DNA from: Massilia sp. NR 4-1
GTDB taxonomy: Bacteria > Pseudomonadota > Gammaproteobacteria > Burkholderiales > Burkholderiaceae_D
Reading direction: 5' to 3'
DNA length: 64,000 nucleotides
Assembly (NCBI RefSeq): GCF_001191005.1
Contig: NZ_CP012201.1
Location: 930,001-994,000 of the forward strand
The position numbers and the translations under genes were made by a program. The notes under the pieces were generated by a model. That model was not told the origin of the DNA. It worked only from the letters and a program-made list of their open reading frames with translations, and ran no database searches. Positions 1 to 8,479 of this stretch are shown piece by piece (the stretch's first letter is position 1; each line of letters begins with the position of its first letter).

Positions 1-163
1 CCAGCTGGCGCAGCAGGGAGTCGGCGGCGGCGTAATTGGCGCCGACGAACTGGTTCGACGCCACGGTGTTGTAATTGGCTTCTTCCTTGGGCTGGTTGGC
101 GCAGCCGGCCAGCAGCAGCGGCAAGGCCAGGGCGCTGGCGCACAGGAGTTTAACGGGGCGCAT
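1..163 (-). CDS. Lipoprotein, partial (FlgO-like N-terminus)
   Basis: Only the first 54 or so codons are inside the window; the gene runs off the left edge. The N-terminus is a lipoprotein signal: a short basic start, a Leu/Ala-rich stretch and the lipobox LLAGC, so Cys21 should be lipidated. After it comes a short linker and a segment (NYAAADSLLRQL) that resembles the start of the FlgO-type outer-membrane domain; that family assignment rests on this short stretch only. Its ATG overlaps the stop of the upstream lipoprotein gene as TGATG, so the two are probably translated together. Confidence 0.6.
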   Translation of the reverse strand, partial: MRPVKLLCASALALPLLLAGCANQPKEEANYNTVASNQFVGANYAAADSLLRQL

Positions 164-828
164 CAGCGGTCTCCACGCAGTTTGTATTCTTTGACAAGGG
201 CGCCGTTATACAGGGCGGCGTCGGCATCGGCGACATAATAGGCCGAGCTGGTGCGCGCCAGATAGCGGTATTGATCGGTAACCGATACCGTCACGATCAC
301 TTCGGTTTTGGGCGTGGCGCCGGGCGCGAACTTGGCGCGGAACCAGCTATAGGTATCCAGTGCGGCCACGGTGCTGACGGCGCCCACGGTCGGATCGATA
401 TCGCTCAGCACCCACAGGCCGGTGGCCAGCGCCGTCGCTTCGCCGCGGTAACGGTATTGCGGACGGTTGGCGGCGAAGGTGACGGCCTGCACCTTCAGGT
501 CCACTTTCAGGGCGCCGGCCGGGGTCAGCGACACGGTATGGCCGGCATTCACCAGGGACGTGATGATATGGCTGGTCAGCGCCTGCTCGAACTCGGAGGC
601 GTTGGCCTTCGGCTCCGGCACATAGAATGGGCGCGGCGTGGCTTTTTTCAGGTCGTTCGACAGCGTCTGCTGCACATGGCGCGCGATCACGTCCCAATGG
701 GCGGCGGCCTGCAGCTTGGGCTGTTCCGTATTCGCGAAATTGGTCGCTACCGGCACGGGGGAATAGGGCATGGCGCAGCCGGCCAATGCGCAGGCTGCCA
801 TCAGGGCAGCAGCGGCTTTCACATCCAT
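163..828 (-). CDS. Putative lipoprotein of unknown function
   Basis: The 221-residue protein begins with a signal sequence ending in the lipobox ALAGC (Cys18), so it should be a membrane-anchored periplasmic or outer-membrane lipoprotein. The rest is a soluble domain with no motif I recognise; a mid-protein stretch rich in Ala/Val/Tyr (TALATGLWVLSDIDP) suggests a compact beta-rich fold. It lies directly upstream of, and overlaps by one base, another lipoprotein gene with a FlgO-like start, so the two products may work together at the cell envelope. No function can be assigned. Confidence 0.7.
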   Translation of the reverse strand: MDVKAAAALMAACALAGCAMPYSPVPVATNFANTEQPKLQAAAHWDVIARHVQQTLSNDLKKATPRPFYVPEPKANASEFEQALTSHIITSLVNAGHTVSLTPAGALKVDLKVQAVTFAANRPQYRYRGEATALATGLWVLSDIDPTVGAVSTVAALDTYSWFRAKFAPGATPKTEVIVTVSVTDQYRYLARTSSAYYVADADAALYNGALVKEYKLRGDR

Positions 829-933
829 TGTATCCTCCAGCTCGGTAAGTTCTTCATCCCGGCGAGTGTAACATGAATGTTTCTGATTGGAAATTGTCGC
901 CGCCGGATGTGAGGCCGTGCGGCGACACTTGGA

Positions 934-1383
934 TCAGCGGCGGTGCTGCTTCATGGCCGACTGGATTTCGCGGTTGCCGTCGCGTTCCTTCTCGGTGGCG
1001 CGCTTGTCGTGCTGTTTCTTGCCCTTGGCCAAGCCGATCTCGCATTTCACGCGGCCGCCCTTATAGTGCAGGTTGAGGGGCACCAGGGTATAGCCGGCGC
1101 GCTCGACCTTGCCGATCAGCTTGTCGATCTCTTGACGATGCAACAAGAGTTTGCGCGTGCGTACCGCCTCCGGGTGGATATGGGTGGAGGCCGTCGGCAG
1201 TGCGCTGATGTGCGCGCCAAACAGGTACAGTTCCTTATCGCGGATGGTGACGTAGGCTTCCTTGATCTGCACACGCGTATCGCGGATCGCCTTGACTTCC
1301 CAGCCTTCGAGCACGAGGCCCGCTTCATAGCGGTCCTCAATGAAATAGTCGTGAAAGGCTTTACGGTTATCGGCAATGGTCAT
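934..1383 (-). CDS. smpB: SsrA-binding protein SmpB
   Basis: SmpB binds tmRNA and brings it to stalled ribosomes for trans-translation. The 149-residue length is normal. Family landmarks are visible in order: the start TIADNRKAFHDYFI, the strand EAGLVLEGWEVKAIR near residue 20, GAHISAL near 57, LLLHRQEIDKL near 80, LVPLNLHYKGGRVK near 100, and the basic C-terminal tail (KGKKQHDKR onward) that enters the mRNA channel. It is divergent from ratA, which starts 84 bases away. This smpB/ratA head-to-head order is common in proteobacteria. Confidence 0.97.
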   Translation of the reverse strand: MTIADNRKAFHDYFIEDRYEAGLVLEGWEVKAIRDTRVQIKEAYVTIRDKELYLFGAHISALPTASTHIHPEAVRTRKLLLHRQEIDKLIGKVERAGYTLVPLNLHYKGGRVKCEIGLAKGKKQHDKRATEKERDGNREIQSAMKQHRR

Positions 1384-1467
1384 GAGTGGTAAATATGCGC
1401 AGGTCGGTTAAACTACGGTTTTTCGCGCAGGGCGCGGCAATCCAACATCATAGCAAACGGTTACGCA

Positions 1468-1899
1468 ATGGCAGTAGTTCACAAGTCGGTATTTCTGGGA
1501 TACAGCGCGGAACAAATGTTCGAGCTGGTCGCAAAGGTCGAAGATTATCCCAAATTTTTGCCATGGTGTGGTGGCGTTGAGATTCGCGAGCGCAGCGAAG
1601 ACAGCGTGGTGGCCAGCGTCGGCATCCATTATCACGGCATCCGCCAGCACTTTACGACCGCCAACAGCAACACCCGGCCCAGCCTGATCAAGATGAAGCT
1701 GGTCGATGGTCCTTTCAAGACCCTGGACGGCACCTGGACCTTCAAAGCCCTGCGCGACGACGCCTGCAAGGTCGAACTCGACCTGCACTATGAATTTTCC
1801 AGCCGCCTGCTGGAACAGGTGGTCGGCCCCGTGTTCGGCATGATTGCCAACAGCATGGTCGATTCCTTCTGCAAGCGCGCCGAGACGGTGTATGGCTGA
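1468..1899 (+). CDS. ratA: RatA/CoqD-type START-domain protein
   Basis: This 143-residue protein belongs to the polyketide cyclase/START family known as RatA (YfjG) in E. coli, related to the ubiquinone-binding protein Coq10. E. coli RatA was described as a toxin that blocks 70S ribosome assembly, but the family more generally acts in quinone binding, so the toxin label should be read cautiously. The start MAVVHKSVFLGYSAEQMFELV, the motif FLPWCGGVEI near residue 30 and the C-terminal VDSFCKRAETVYG are typical. Its stop overlaps the start of the rnfH gene by eight bases, giving the usual ratA-ratB pair. Confidence 0.9.
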   Translation: MAVVHKSVFLGYSAEQMFELVAKVEDYPKFLPWCGGVEIRERSEDSVVASVGIHYHGIRQHFTTANSNTRPSLIKMKLVDGPFKTLDGTWTFKALRDDACKVELDLHYEFSSRLLEQVVGPVFGMIANSMVDSFCKRAETVYG

Positions 1900-2188
1900 G
1901 AATATGGCTGGGAAAATCAAGATCAGCGTCTGCTACGCCCACCCGGAATCGGCCCTGCTGCGCGCCCTGGAAGTGGACGAAGGCACCACCATCGGCCAGG
2001 CCATCGAAATGAGCGGCGTGCTGCAGGATGCGCCCGATATCAATCTCGTCACCATGGCCGTCGGCATCTACGGCAAGAAAAAGACCCTCGACACCGTGCT
2101 GCAGGCCCGCGACCGCATCGAAATCTACCGGCCCCTGATCGCCGACCCCAAAGACGCCCGCCGCCGCCGCGCCCGCAAACCCGCCTGA
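1892..2188 (+). CDS. RnfH family (RatB) ubiquitin-like protein
   Basis: The product is a 98-residue protein of the RnfH/UPF0125 family, a small beta-grasp (ubiquitin-like) protein with no settled function. It begins MAENMAGKIKISVCYA and shows the family pattern of a hydrophobic first strand, the segment GTTIGQAIEMSG and the end RIEIYRPLIADPKDARRRRA. I chose the ATG at 1892 because it lies inside the end of ratA, the arrangement seen in many proteobacteria. The last residues are strongly basic. Confidence 0.9.
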   Translation: MAENMAGKIKISVCYAHPESALLRALEVDEGTTIGQAIEMSGVLQDAPDINLVTMAVGIYGKKKTLDTVLQARDRIEIYRPLIADPKDARRRRARKPA

Positions 2189-2257
2189 TGGCGCGGAGCC
2201 TGTGTCCGGTCGGGTCTGAGCCCGGGTGGACACGGCCTTGGCTATAAATAGATCAGC

Positions 2258-2830
2258 TTACTTGCAGCCGGAGGCCAGCATTTGCTGGTTGCGTTTGATT
2301 TGCTGGGCGCGCTGTTCGTCGCTGATGAAGCTGCGGCCGCCATTCTTGTCATAGTTGGCGACGCGTTCGCCGGATTCGAGCACGCGCTGGTTGGCGCGGA
2401 TGCTGTCGCAATTCTTGGCGTTGTCGGTTTGCCGTTCGGTTTCTTCGCGTGCCTTCTGTTCGGCCGCCGCCGTTTCGGTACGGCGTTTGTTGTAATCGGT
2501 ATTGCGTTCGGCGAGCGTGGGCTTGGCTTTGGGCTTGTTGTCCGGCGCCGGCGCGGCTTCTCCCTCGGCGGCTGGCGCTTCGTCGGCGGCGGGAGCGGCC
2601 GTCAGCGGTTCCGGCATCTGGCCGCGCGGCGCTTTGAGAATGCGGCTGTTTGGCACCGAGGGCGGCGGCGGCTGGTCGGACAGCTGTTTGACGCCGCGCT
2701 CATTCAGCCATACCCATTGCGCCTGGGCTAGCACGGGCCAGCAGAGCAGGGCGGCCAGCAGGGTGGCGCCGCGCGCCGCCAGCGCCTGCCCGCTGGCCGA
2801 AAACCGTTTGCCTGGAGCGGATTTCATCAT
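2258..2830 (-). CDS. DUF4124 domain-containing secreted protein
   Basis: A roughly 190-residue protein with a cleavable signal peptide ending near WPVLAQA, followed directly by the short DUF4124 domain (QWVWLNERGVKQLSDQPPPP). The centre is Ala/Pro/Glu-rich and probably disordered; the C-terminal third is charged with two Cys (NCDSIRANQR and LASGCK) that could form a disulfide. I use the ATG at 2830, preceded by a CGGAG ribosome-binding site, rather than upstream starts that would bury the signal peptide. DUF4124 proteins are common in Burkholderiales; their role is unknown. Confidence 0.85.
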   Translation of the reverse strand: MMKSAPGKRFSASGQALAARGATLLAALLCWPVLAQAQWVWLNERGVKQLSDQPPPPSVPNSRILKAPRGQMPEPLTAAPAADEAPAAEGEAAPAPDNKPKAKPTLAERNTDYNKRRTETAAAEQKAREETERQTDNAKNCDSIRANQRVLESGERVANYDKNGGRSFISDEQRAQQIKRNQQMLASGCK

Positions 2831-2968
2831 CGTTCTCCGAGATACTTTGCCAGCGATTTCGCCACGAATGCCGGCGGCTGTCAACGCCATGCCTAGACGG
2901 CAAACTTGTATAATTGCCACGGTCTGGCGAAGGCCGGTCTTTCTCTCAACCGGGATAAAGGAGTATTC

Positions 2969-3670
2969 ATGCGTTTAGCCTCATTGTTGGCGTCTTGCCT
3001 GGCCCTGAGCCTGCAGGCCGCACCGGTTCGCGCCGAAACTCCCGCGTCCACTCCGCCGTTGAAGGAAAGGCTGCTTCAATTTTATAAGGAGTTCTTCCCC
3101 TTCGGCTATGCCGACCCGATTTCGGTCAGCCGCTTCGACCATGGCAGTGTGAACGTCTGCAATTCCTTGAGCCATGGCTGTTCTGTCGTGACCCTGCCTG
3201 GCCCGGTGAATATGGCCAAGCGCTTCGTTCCCGGCCCCTTCGTGGAGGGTGCTGCCGCCAGCTGGCTGGCGCTGGACCATCAGGATTCCTATCTGTGCTC
3301 GGTGGCGGAAGGCGAACGCGCCGCCGCCTGCGCCAGGATGGCGGGCTTTTCCGCCAGCGGCATCCATATCAACTTCATGCGCCGCCATATCGTGCCCATT
3401 TTGCACTTCAGCTCATCGAGCGACTCGGACCAGTTTGTCGCCAAGTACGCCAAGTCCTTCTACGCGAGCCTGGCGAAAGCTTCCGAGCTGCTGAAACTGC
3501 ACATGGCCGAGAACAAGCCCGCTGCACTGGTCGGCGCCTTGCCGGTCAAGCAGTTCTTGTTTGACGTTCCCGGTGCGGCGCCCCAGCCCGAGGATGGCAA
3601 TGGCGGCGCCTGGGAAGTGCCGGTCGGCGGCGGCAGCGAGACCAGCGTGGAGGAGGCGGGCGTCAGCTGA
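2969..3670 (+). CDS. Hypothetical secreted protein
   Basis: A 233-residue protein with an N-terminal signal peptide (MRLASLLASCLALSLQAAPVRA). The start at 2969 follows a good ribosome-binding site (AAAGGAG, 6 bases away). The mature part has four Cys residues that could pair (VCNSLSHGC and LCSVAEGERAAAC), as expected for a periplasmic protein, and ends in a Gly-rich tail (VGGGSETSVEE). A TATAAT hexamer at 2908-2913 may be the -10 of its promoter. I do not recognise the family. Confidence 0.7.
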   Translation: MRLASLLASCLALSLQAAPVRAETPASTPPLKERLLQFYKEFFPFGYADPISVSRFDHGSVNVCNSLSHGCSVVTLPGPVNMAKRFVPGPFVEGAAASWLALDHQDSYLCSVAEGERAAACARMAGFSASGIHINFMRRHIVPILHFSSSSDSDQFVAKYAKSFYASLAKASELLKLHMAENKPAALVGALPVKQFLFDVPGAAPQPEDGNGGAWEVPVGGGSETSVEEAGVS

Positions 3671-3739
3671 ATTGCGGCCTGCCGGCGCAATATGGACGAA
3701 AACGCAAAGCGCTGGCGCAAAGTGAAATCTGACATGGTT

Positions 3740-3769
3740 TTGGACAGGAAGCCCGGCCTTCTGTATAAT
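3740..3769 (+). promoter_or_regulatory. Predicted sigma70 promoter of guaB
   Basis: TTGGAC at 3740-3745 and a perfect TATAAT at 3764-3769 are separated by 18 bases, 28 bases upstream of the guaB start codon. This is a near-consensus housekeeping promoter, and the short leader leaves little room for other control. Confidence 0.65.
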
Positions 3770-3797
3770 TCACTTTTGCGCCGATAGGAAATGTACT

Positions 3798-5258
3798 ATG
3801 CGTCTACTTCAAAAAGCACTCACCTTCGATGACGTGCTCCTCGTCCCCGCGTATTCGAATGTTCTGCCTGCCGATACGTCCCTCCGCACTCGCCTGACCC
3901 GAAATATCTCCCTGAATATCCCGCTGCTGTCCGCCGCAATGGACACCGTGACGGAAAGCCGTCTGGCGATTGCCATGGCTCAGGAAGGCGGCATCGGTAT
4001 CATTCACAAGAACCTGAAACCGAAAGACCAGGCCCGCGAAGTGGCCCGCGTAAAACGTTTCGAAGCCGGCGTGCTGCGTGACCCGATCACCATCCCACCG
4101 GATATGAAAATCCGCGACGTCATCAAGCTCACCGAGCAGTATGGCATCAGCGGCTTCCCTGTGGTGCAGGGCAAGGAAGTAGTCGGCATCATCACCAACC
4201 GCGACTTGCGCTTCGAACAGGAGCTGGACGCCGAAGCGCGCGCCAAGATGACCCCGCGCGAAAAGCTGGTGTACGTCAACGAAGACGCCGACACCAACGA
4301 AGCCAAGCGCCTGATGAACAAGCACCGCCTGGAGCGCGTGCTGGTGGTGAACGAGGCCTTCGAACTGCGCGGCCTGATCACCGTCAAGGACATCCAGAAA
4401 TCCACCGAACACCCGAACGCATCGAAAGACCAGCACGGCAAGCTGCTGGTCGGCGCGGCCGTCGGCGTGGGCGCCAAGGATGAAGAGCGCATCGACCTGC
4501 TGGTCGCCGCCGGCGTGGACGTGCTGGTGGTCGACACCGCCCACGGCCACTCGCAAGGTATTCTCGATCGCGTCAAGTACATCAAGACCAAGTACCCGCA
4601 CGTGGACGTCATCGGCGGCAATATTGCCACCGCTGCCGCCGCCAAAGCGCTGGTGGAATACGGCGCCGATGCGGTGAAAGTGGGCATCGGCCCAGGCTCC
4701 ATCTGCACCACCCGCATCGTCGCTGGCGTGGGCGTGCCGCAGATTACCGCCATCTCCAACGTGGCGCAGGCGCTGGAGGGTACCGGCGTGCCATGTATCG
4801 CCGACGGCGGCATCCGCTTCTCGGGCGATATCTCGAAAGCGCTGGCAGCCGGCGCATCGACCGTGATGATGGGTTCCATGTTCGCTGGTACTGAAGAAGC
4901 GCCGGGCGAAGTGATCCTGTACCAGGGCCGTAGCTACAAGTCCTACCGCGGCATGGGTTCCCTGGGTGCGATGACCGATGGTTCGGCCGACCGCTACTTC
5001 CAGGACGCCACCATGAAGGCCGACAAGTTCGTGCCGGAAGGTATCGAAGGCCGCGTTGCCTACAAGGGCAGCGTACTGGCGATCATCTTCCAGCTGGTGG
5101 GCGGCGTACGCCAGTCCATGGGTTACTGCGGCTGCGCCACCATCGACGAGCTGCGCGAGAAAGCTGAATTCGTCGAGATCACCTCGGCCGGCATGCGCGA
5201 ATCGCATGTACACGACGTGCAGATCACCAAGGAAGCCCCGAACTACCGTTCGGAATAA
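3798..5258 (+). CDS. guaB: Inosine-5'-monophosphate dehydrogenase
   Basis: GuaB oxidises IMP to XMP with NAD+, the first committed step of guanine nucleotide synthesis, in the cytoplasm. The 486-residue protein has the (beta/alpha)8 barrel interrupted by a pair of CBS domains (about residues 93-205). Landmarks include LTFDDVLLVPAYS at the start, the catalytic loop GPGSICTTRIVAG with the nucleophilic Cys near residue 305, IADGGIRFSGD, and the flap region GMGSLGAM. It stands 98 bases upstream of guaA on the same strand, so the two likely share a transcript. Confidence 0.98.
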   Translation: MRLLQKALTFDDVLLVPAYSNVLPADTSLRTRLTRNISLNIPLLSAAMDTVTESRLAIAMAQEGGIGIIHKNLKPKDQAREVARVKRFEAGVLRDPITIPPDMKIRDVIKLTEQYGISGFPVVQGKEVVGIITNRDLRFEQELDAEARAKMTPREKLVYVNEDADTNEAKRLMNKHRLERVLVVNEAFELRGLITVKDIQKSTEHPNASKDQHGKLLVGAAVGVGAKDEERIDLLVAAGVDVLVVDTAHGHSQGILDRVKYIKTKYPHVDVIGGNIATAAAAKALVEYGADAVKVGIGPGSICTTRIVAGVGVPQITAISNVAQALEGTGVPCIADGGIRFSGDISKALAAGASTVMMGSMFAGTEEAPGEVILYQGRSYKSYRGMGSLGAMTDGSADRYFQDATMKADKFVPEGIEGRVAYKGSVLAIIFQLVGGVRQSMGYCGCATIDELREKAEFVEITSAGMRESHVHDVQITKEAPNYRSE

Positions 5259-5356
5259 GCCTTCCTTCAAGGCCGGCCGGCGGCGCGCATCAGCAGATGC
5301 GGCCCCGCCGCCGGCGCTTTTACTTCGCAGTTTTCTAATCTGGCCTCTACGCATCC

Positions 5357-6967
5357 ATGCACTCTAAAATCCTCATCCTCGATTTCGGCTCCCAGGTAAC
5401 CCAGCTGATCGCGCGCCGCGTGCGCGATGCCGGCGTGTTCTCCGAAGTCTATCCTTACGACGTCAGCGACGAATTCGTGCGCAACTACGGCGCCTCGGGC
5501 ATCATCCTGTCCGGCAGCCACAACTCCACGCTGGAAGGCGATTCGCCGCGTGCGCCGCAAGCCGTGTTCGAAGCCGGCGTGCCGGTGCTGGGCATCTGCT
5601 ACGGCATGCAGACCATGGCGGCCCAATTGGGCGGCAAGGTGGAAAATGGCCTGGTGCGCGAATTCGGCTACGCCGAAGTGCGCGCCCGCAGCCATACCAA
5701 GCTGCTGACCGGCATCAACGACTTCGTCACCGACGAAGGCCACGGCATGCTGAAAGTGTGGATGAGCCACGGCGACAAAGTGCTGGAAATGCCAGCCGGC
5801 TTCAAGCTGATGGCCAGCACCGACAGCTGCCCGATCGCCGCCATGGCCGATGAAGACCGCGGCTTCTACGCCGTGCAGTTCCACCCAGAAGTGACGCACA
5901 CCGTGCAGGGCAAGGCCATCCTGGGCCGCTTCGTGCACGAGATCTGCGGCTGCAAATCGGACTGGAATATGCCCGACTACATCAGCGAAGCGGTCGAGAA
6001 GATCCGCGCGCAAGTGGGCACGGATGAAGTGATCCTGGGCCTGTCCGGCGGCGTCGATTCCTCCGTGGCTGCCGCCCTGATCCACCGCGCCATCGGCGAC
6101 CAGCTGACTTGCGTCTTCGTCGACCACGGCCTGCTGCGCCTGAACGAAGGCAAGATGGTGATGGACATGTTCGCCAAGAACCTGGGCGTGAAAGTGATCC
6201 AGATCGACGCGACCGAACAGTTCATGGGCCACCTGGCCGGCGTCACCGATCCTGAGCAAAAGCGCAAGATCATCGGCCGCGAATTCGTCGAAGTGTTCCA
6301 GGTCGAAGCGGGCAAGCGCTCCAACGCCAAGTGGCTGGCGCAAGGCACCATCTATCCGGACGTGATCGAATCGGCCGGCAAAGGCAAGAAGGGCCAGACC
6401 ATCAAGAGCCACCACAATGTGGGCGGCCTGCCGGAAACCCTGAACCTGCAGCTGCTGGAACCGCTGCGCGAATTGTTCAAGGACGAAGTGCGCAAACTGG
6501 GCGTGGCCCTGGGCCTGCCGCACGATATGGTGTACCGCCATCCATTCCCCGGTCCAGGCCTGGGCGTGCGCATCCTGGGTGAAGTGAAGAAGGAATACGC
6601 CGACCTGCTGCGCCGCGCCGACGCCATCTTCATCGAAGAACTGCGCAACACGCCATACGAAGCGGTGGCTGTGGAAGGCGCCGATCCGGATAACGTGCCG
6701 AAGAATTGGTACGACGCCACCAGCCAGGCATTTGCCGTCTTCCTGCCGGTGAAATCGGTAGGCGTGATGGGCGACGGCCGCACCTACGACTACGTGGTCG
6801 CGCTGCGCGCCGTGCAAACCCAGGACTTCATGACCGCGCACTGGGCGCACCTGCCGCACACGCTGCTGGGCAAGGTGTCCAACCGCATCATCAATGAAGT
6901 CAAAGGCCTGAACCGCGTGGTGTACGACATCTCGGGCAAGCCGCCTGCGACGATTGAGTGGGAATGA
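5357..6967 (+). CDS. guaA: GMP synthase (glutamine-hydrolysing)
   Basis: GuaA aminates XMP to GMP with glutamine and ATP. The 536-residue protein has the N-terminal class I glutamine amidotransferase domain (GICYGMQ with the catalytic Cys near residue 82; FHPEV with the catalytic His), then the ATP pyrophosphatase loop LSGGVDSSVAA near 230, and the C-terminal dimerisation domain with GPGLGVR and the terminal KPPATIEWE. The last codons form the left attachment site of a genomic island; the coding sequence is intact, because the inserted island restores the same 3' end. Confidence 0.98.
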   Translation: MHSKILILDFGSQVTQLIARRVRDAGVFSEVYPYDVSDEFVRNYGASGIILSGSHNSTLEGDSPRAPQAVFEAGVPVLGICYGMQTMAAQLGGKVENGLVREFGYAEVRARSHTKLLTGINDFVTDEGHGMLKVWMSHGDKVLEMPAGFKLMASTDSCPIAAMADEDRGFYAVQFHPEVTHTVQGKAILGRFVHEICGCKSDWNMPDYISEAVEKIRAQVGTDEVILGLSGGVDSSVAAALIHRAIGDQLTCVFVDHGLLRLNEGKMVMDMFAKNLGVKVIQIDATEQFMGHLAGVTDPEQKRKIIGREFVEVFQVEAGKRSNAKWLAQGTIYPDVIESAGKGKKGQTIKSHHNVGGLPETLNLQLLEPLRELFKDEVRKLGVALGLPHDMVYRHPFPGPGLGVRILGEVKKEYADLLRRADAIFIEELRNTPYEAVAVEGADPDNVPKNWYDATSQAFAVFLPVKSVGVMGDGRTYDYVVALRAVQTQDFMTAHWAHLPHTLLGKVSNRIINEVKGLNRVVYDISGKPPATIEWE

Positions 6968-6970
6968 TTT
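6950..6970 (+). repeat. attL-like direct repeat at the guaA 3' end
   Basis: The 21 bases covering the last codons and stop of guaA recur at 19772-19792 with a single difference (20/21). The 3' end of guaA is an established integration site for tyrosine-recombinase islands. An integrase gene begins 306 bases downstream. Confidence 0.85.
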
Positions 6971-7014
6971 GATGTCTGGCAACTGCTGGCACTGATAGGC
7001 AGAAAACCACACCT

Positions 7015-7040
7015 AAGCCCGTGATTTCACGGGCTTTTTT
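7015..7040 (+). terminator. Rho-independent terminator after guaA, supplied by the island
   Basis: A 9-bp GC-rich stem (AGCCCGTGA/TCACGGGCT) with a two-base loop is followed by a run of T. It lies inside the island just past attL, so it replaces the chromosomal guaA terminator now displaced to 19834-19866. Confidence 0.85.
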
Positions 7041-7108
7041 GTTATTTAGTCTGGCACTGTCTGGCAACGATTAGCACGGTTAAGCAATGTTTTTTCATGG
7101 CATTCTTA

Positions 7109-7280
7109 ATGGTATGATCTCGCAACGATGCCATGATCGGCAGTCGATACCATGCGATCGTGTTGGGAGCTGTCATGGTATCGTTTTTGTGTAAATGCTT
7201 TAAATTCAAGGCTTTACATGAAAATTTGATGCACTTTTCGATCATGGTATTTCTGGCCTCTTTTGAACAGATACCATGCT
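7109..7280. repeat. Repeated CATGGTATC sites upstream of the integrase
   Basis: The 9-mer CATGGTATC or its complement GATACCATG, or a close match, occurs at about 7109, 7146-7154, 7174-7182, 7242-7250 and 7270-7278. The last copy spans the integrase start codon. Both orientations are present. They could be arm-type integrase sites, excisionase sites or operators for autoregulation; the sequence alone does not decide. Confidence 0.55.
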
Positions 7281-8472
7281 GACCGATACCAAACTTCGCA
7301 ACCTCAAGCCGCAAGACAATCTCTACAAGGTGAACGACCGGGATGGCCTGTATGTGGCCGTCACCAAAGCCGGCTCGATTTCGTTCCGGTACAACTATTC
7401 GATCAACGGCCGCCAGGAGACCCTGACGTTTGGGCGCTATGGCGTCGGGGGCATCACATTGGCCGAGGCGCGCGAGCAACTGGGCGAGGCAAAGAAGATG
7501 ATCGCGGCAGGGAAGTCGCCGGCGAAAGAAAAGGCGCGGGACAAGGCCCGCGTCAAGGACGCGGAGACATTCGGCGCATGGGCAGAAAAATGGTTGCGTG
7601 GTTATCAGATGGCCGACTCCACCCGCGACATGCGCAAGGCTGTCTACGAGCGGGAGTTGAAGCCCAAGTTTGGCAATCAGAAGCTGGCTGAGATCACGCA
7701 CGAAGACCTGCGGGCATTGACCGACGCCATCGTGGAACGCGGCGCGCCGGCGACGGCGGTTCATTCCCGTGAGGTGGTCCTGCAGGTCTACCGATGGGCT
7801 ATTGAGCGCGGCCAGAAGGTCGAGAATCCTGCCGATTTGGTGCGACCTACCACCATTGCCAAATTCGAGCCTCGGGACCGTGCGTTGACGCCAGATGAGA
7901 TCGGGCTGATGTATCAGTACATGGAGCGCATCGGAACGACGCCTTCAATCAGGGCAGCGGCCAAACTGCTGCTACTGACACTGGTGCGCAAGAGCGAGCT
8001 GACCAACGCGACCTGGAGCGAGATCAATTTCAGCGAGGCTCTTTGGACGATCCCGAAAGAACGCATGAAGCGACGTAATCCTCACCTGGTGTTCCTGTCG
8101 CGGCAGGCGCTGGACATCTTCATCGCGCTAAAGACTTTCGCTGGCGGATCGGAATTCATTTTGCCTTCGCGGTATGACACAGATTTGCCGATGAGTAGCG
8201 CTGCACTCAACCAGGTACTGACGCTGACCTATAAGCTGGCGCAGAAGGAAGGGAAGCAGCTCAGCAAGTTCGGACCGCATGATCTGCGCAGGACTGCTAG
8301 CACGCTCTTGCACGAGGCCGGCTACAGCACTGATTGGATTGAGAAGTGTCTCGCACATGAACAGCGCGGCGTGAGGGCCGTCTATAACAAGGCAGAGTAC
8401 CGGGAGCAGCGTACTGCAATGCTGCAGGATTGGGCTGATATGATCGACGAGTGGACAGCAAAGAGGGGTTGA
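7276..8472 (+). CDS. int: P4-type tyrosine recombinase (integrase)
   Basis: This 398-residue integrase catalyses site-specific integration and excision of the island at guaA. The N-terminal DUF4102 arm-binding domain (LTDTKLRNLKP to about residue 80) and SAM-like core-binding domain (about 97-180) precede the catalytic domain. Catalytic residues visible are Arg238 (LVRKSEL), His335 and Arg338 (HDLRRTAS), His361 (CLAHEQ) and the nucleophile Tyr370 (AVYNKAEY). The start codon overlaps one copy of the CATGGTATC repeat, which suggests repression of its own promoter by whatever binds there. The next gene follows after seven bases. Confidence 0.95.
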   Translation: MLTDTKLRNLKPQDNLYKVNDRDGLYVAVTKAGSISFRYNYSINGRQETLTFGRYGVGGITLAEAREQLGEAKKMIAAGKSPAKEKARDKARVKDAETFGAWAEKWLRGYQMADSTRDMRKAVYERELKPKFGNQKLAEITHEDLRALTDAIVERGAPATAVHSREVVLQVYRWAIERGQKVENPADLVRPTTIAKFEPRDRALTPDEIGLMYQYMERIGTTPSIRAAAKLLLLTLVRKSELTNATWSEINFSEALWTIPKERMKRRNPHLVFLSRQALDIFIALKTFAGGSEFILPSRYDTDLPMSSAALNQVLTLTYKLAQKEGKQLSKFGPHDLRRTASTLLHEAGYSTDWIEKCLAHEQRGVRAVYNKAEYREQRTAMLQDWADMIDEWTAKRG

Positions 8473-8479
8473 ACGCAAC

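Noticed and set aside
3804..5354. Long minus-strand frame opposite guaB
   Set aside because: It is the antisense of a highly conserved GC-rich gene; the protein is His/Ala/Gly-rich and has no ribosome-binding site or family pattern.
7042..7764. Minus-strand frame overlapping the integrase and its upstream repeats
   Set aside because: The integrase is clear on the other strand, and the frame has no start signal or coding pattern.
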